A DNA stretch of 5,982 bases from the NCBI GenBank assembly GCA_947462945.1, contig CANHTE010000104.1, positions 1 through 5,982 of the forward strand, read 5' to 3'. This DNA comes from Acetobacteraceae bacterium (GTDB lineage Bacteria > Pseudomonadota > Alphaproteobacteria > Acetobacterales > Acetobacteraceae). The notes below the pieces were generated by a model. It was not told the origin of the DNA and ran no database searches. It saw nothing but the letters and a program-made list of their open reading frames with translations. How positions within the stretch are numbered: the stretch's first letter is position 1; each line of letters starts with the position of its first letter. The position numbers and the translations under genes are program-made. This document shows, one piece after another, positions 5,969 through 5,982 of this stretch.

Positions 5969-5982
5969 GGGCCTTTCGGCCC
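5969..5982. terminator. Possible terminator stem at the window edge
   Basis: GGGCC (5969-5973) pairs with GGCCC (5978-5982) across the loop TTTC, with G5968 free to extend the stem if C follows the window. This is the shape of an intrinsic terminator, but any T tract lies beyond the edge. It could serve either strand. Confidence 0.35.

Overview
The window is GC-rich, about two thirds or more by eye. It is densely packed with genes and has the codon style of an alphaproteobacterium. A tripartite-tricarboxylate (Bug/TctC) binding protein without its membrane partners, a CYP199-like P450 and a broad-specificity decarboxylating dehydrogenase together would fit a metabolically versatile soil or water Rhodospirillales/Acetobacteraceae-type organism. 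This taxonomic guess is inference, as no rRNA or other marker is present.

Layout. (1) Positions 1-781, minus strand: the first 260 codons of an RND-efflux periplasmic adaptor lipoprotein that runs off the left edge. (2) 782-1004: a gene-free leader with a four-unit, 10-bp-period repeat just upstream of the adaptor gene. (3) 1005-3553, minus strand: a two-gene operon, with an isocitrate/isopropylmalate-dehydrogenase family oxidoreductase first and a membrane-anchored alpha/beta hydrolase starting 5 nt after it. (4) 3554-3643: a 90-nt divergent promoter region. (5) 3644-5891, plus strand: a Bug-family solute-binding protein followed 61 nt later by a cytochrome P450 of the CYP199 type. (6) 5892-5982: a cluster of GC-rich hairpins, probably the transcription end.

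How the genes may work together (inference). The two divergent pairs look like a small catabolic island. A periplasmic protein captures an organic acid, the P450 hydroxylates or O-demethylates an aromatic acid, the hydrolase cleaves an ester, and the NAD-dependent dehydrogenase oxidises and decarboxylates a 2-hydroxy acid. The P450 keeps the four residues that grip the benzoate carboxylate in CYP199A4 but has a rebuilt pocket, including an Arg where CYP199A4 has Ser247. The dehydrogenase keeps the family lysine and aspartates but has Phe at the position of the usual catalytic Tyr, and it lacks the LeuB substrate-loop leucines. Both point to substrates other than the textbook ones. I see no mobile element, CRISPR array, RNA gene or clearly novel defence system here. 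The unusual features are in enzyme specificity and in the adaptor leader repeat.
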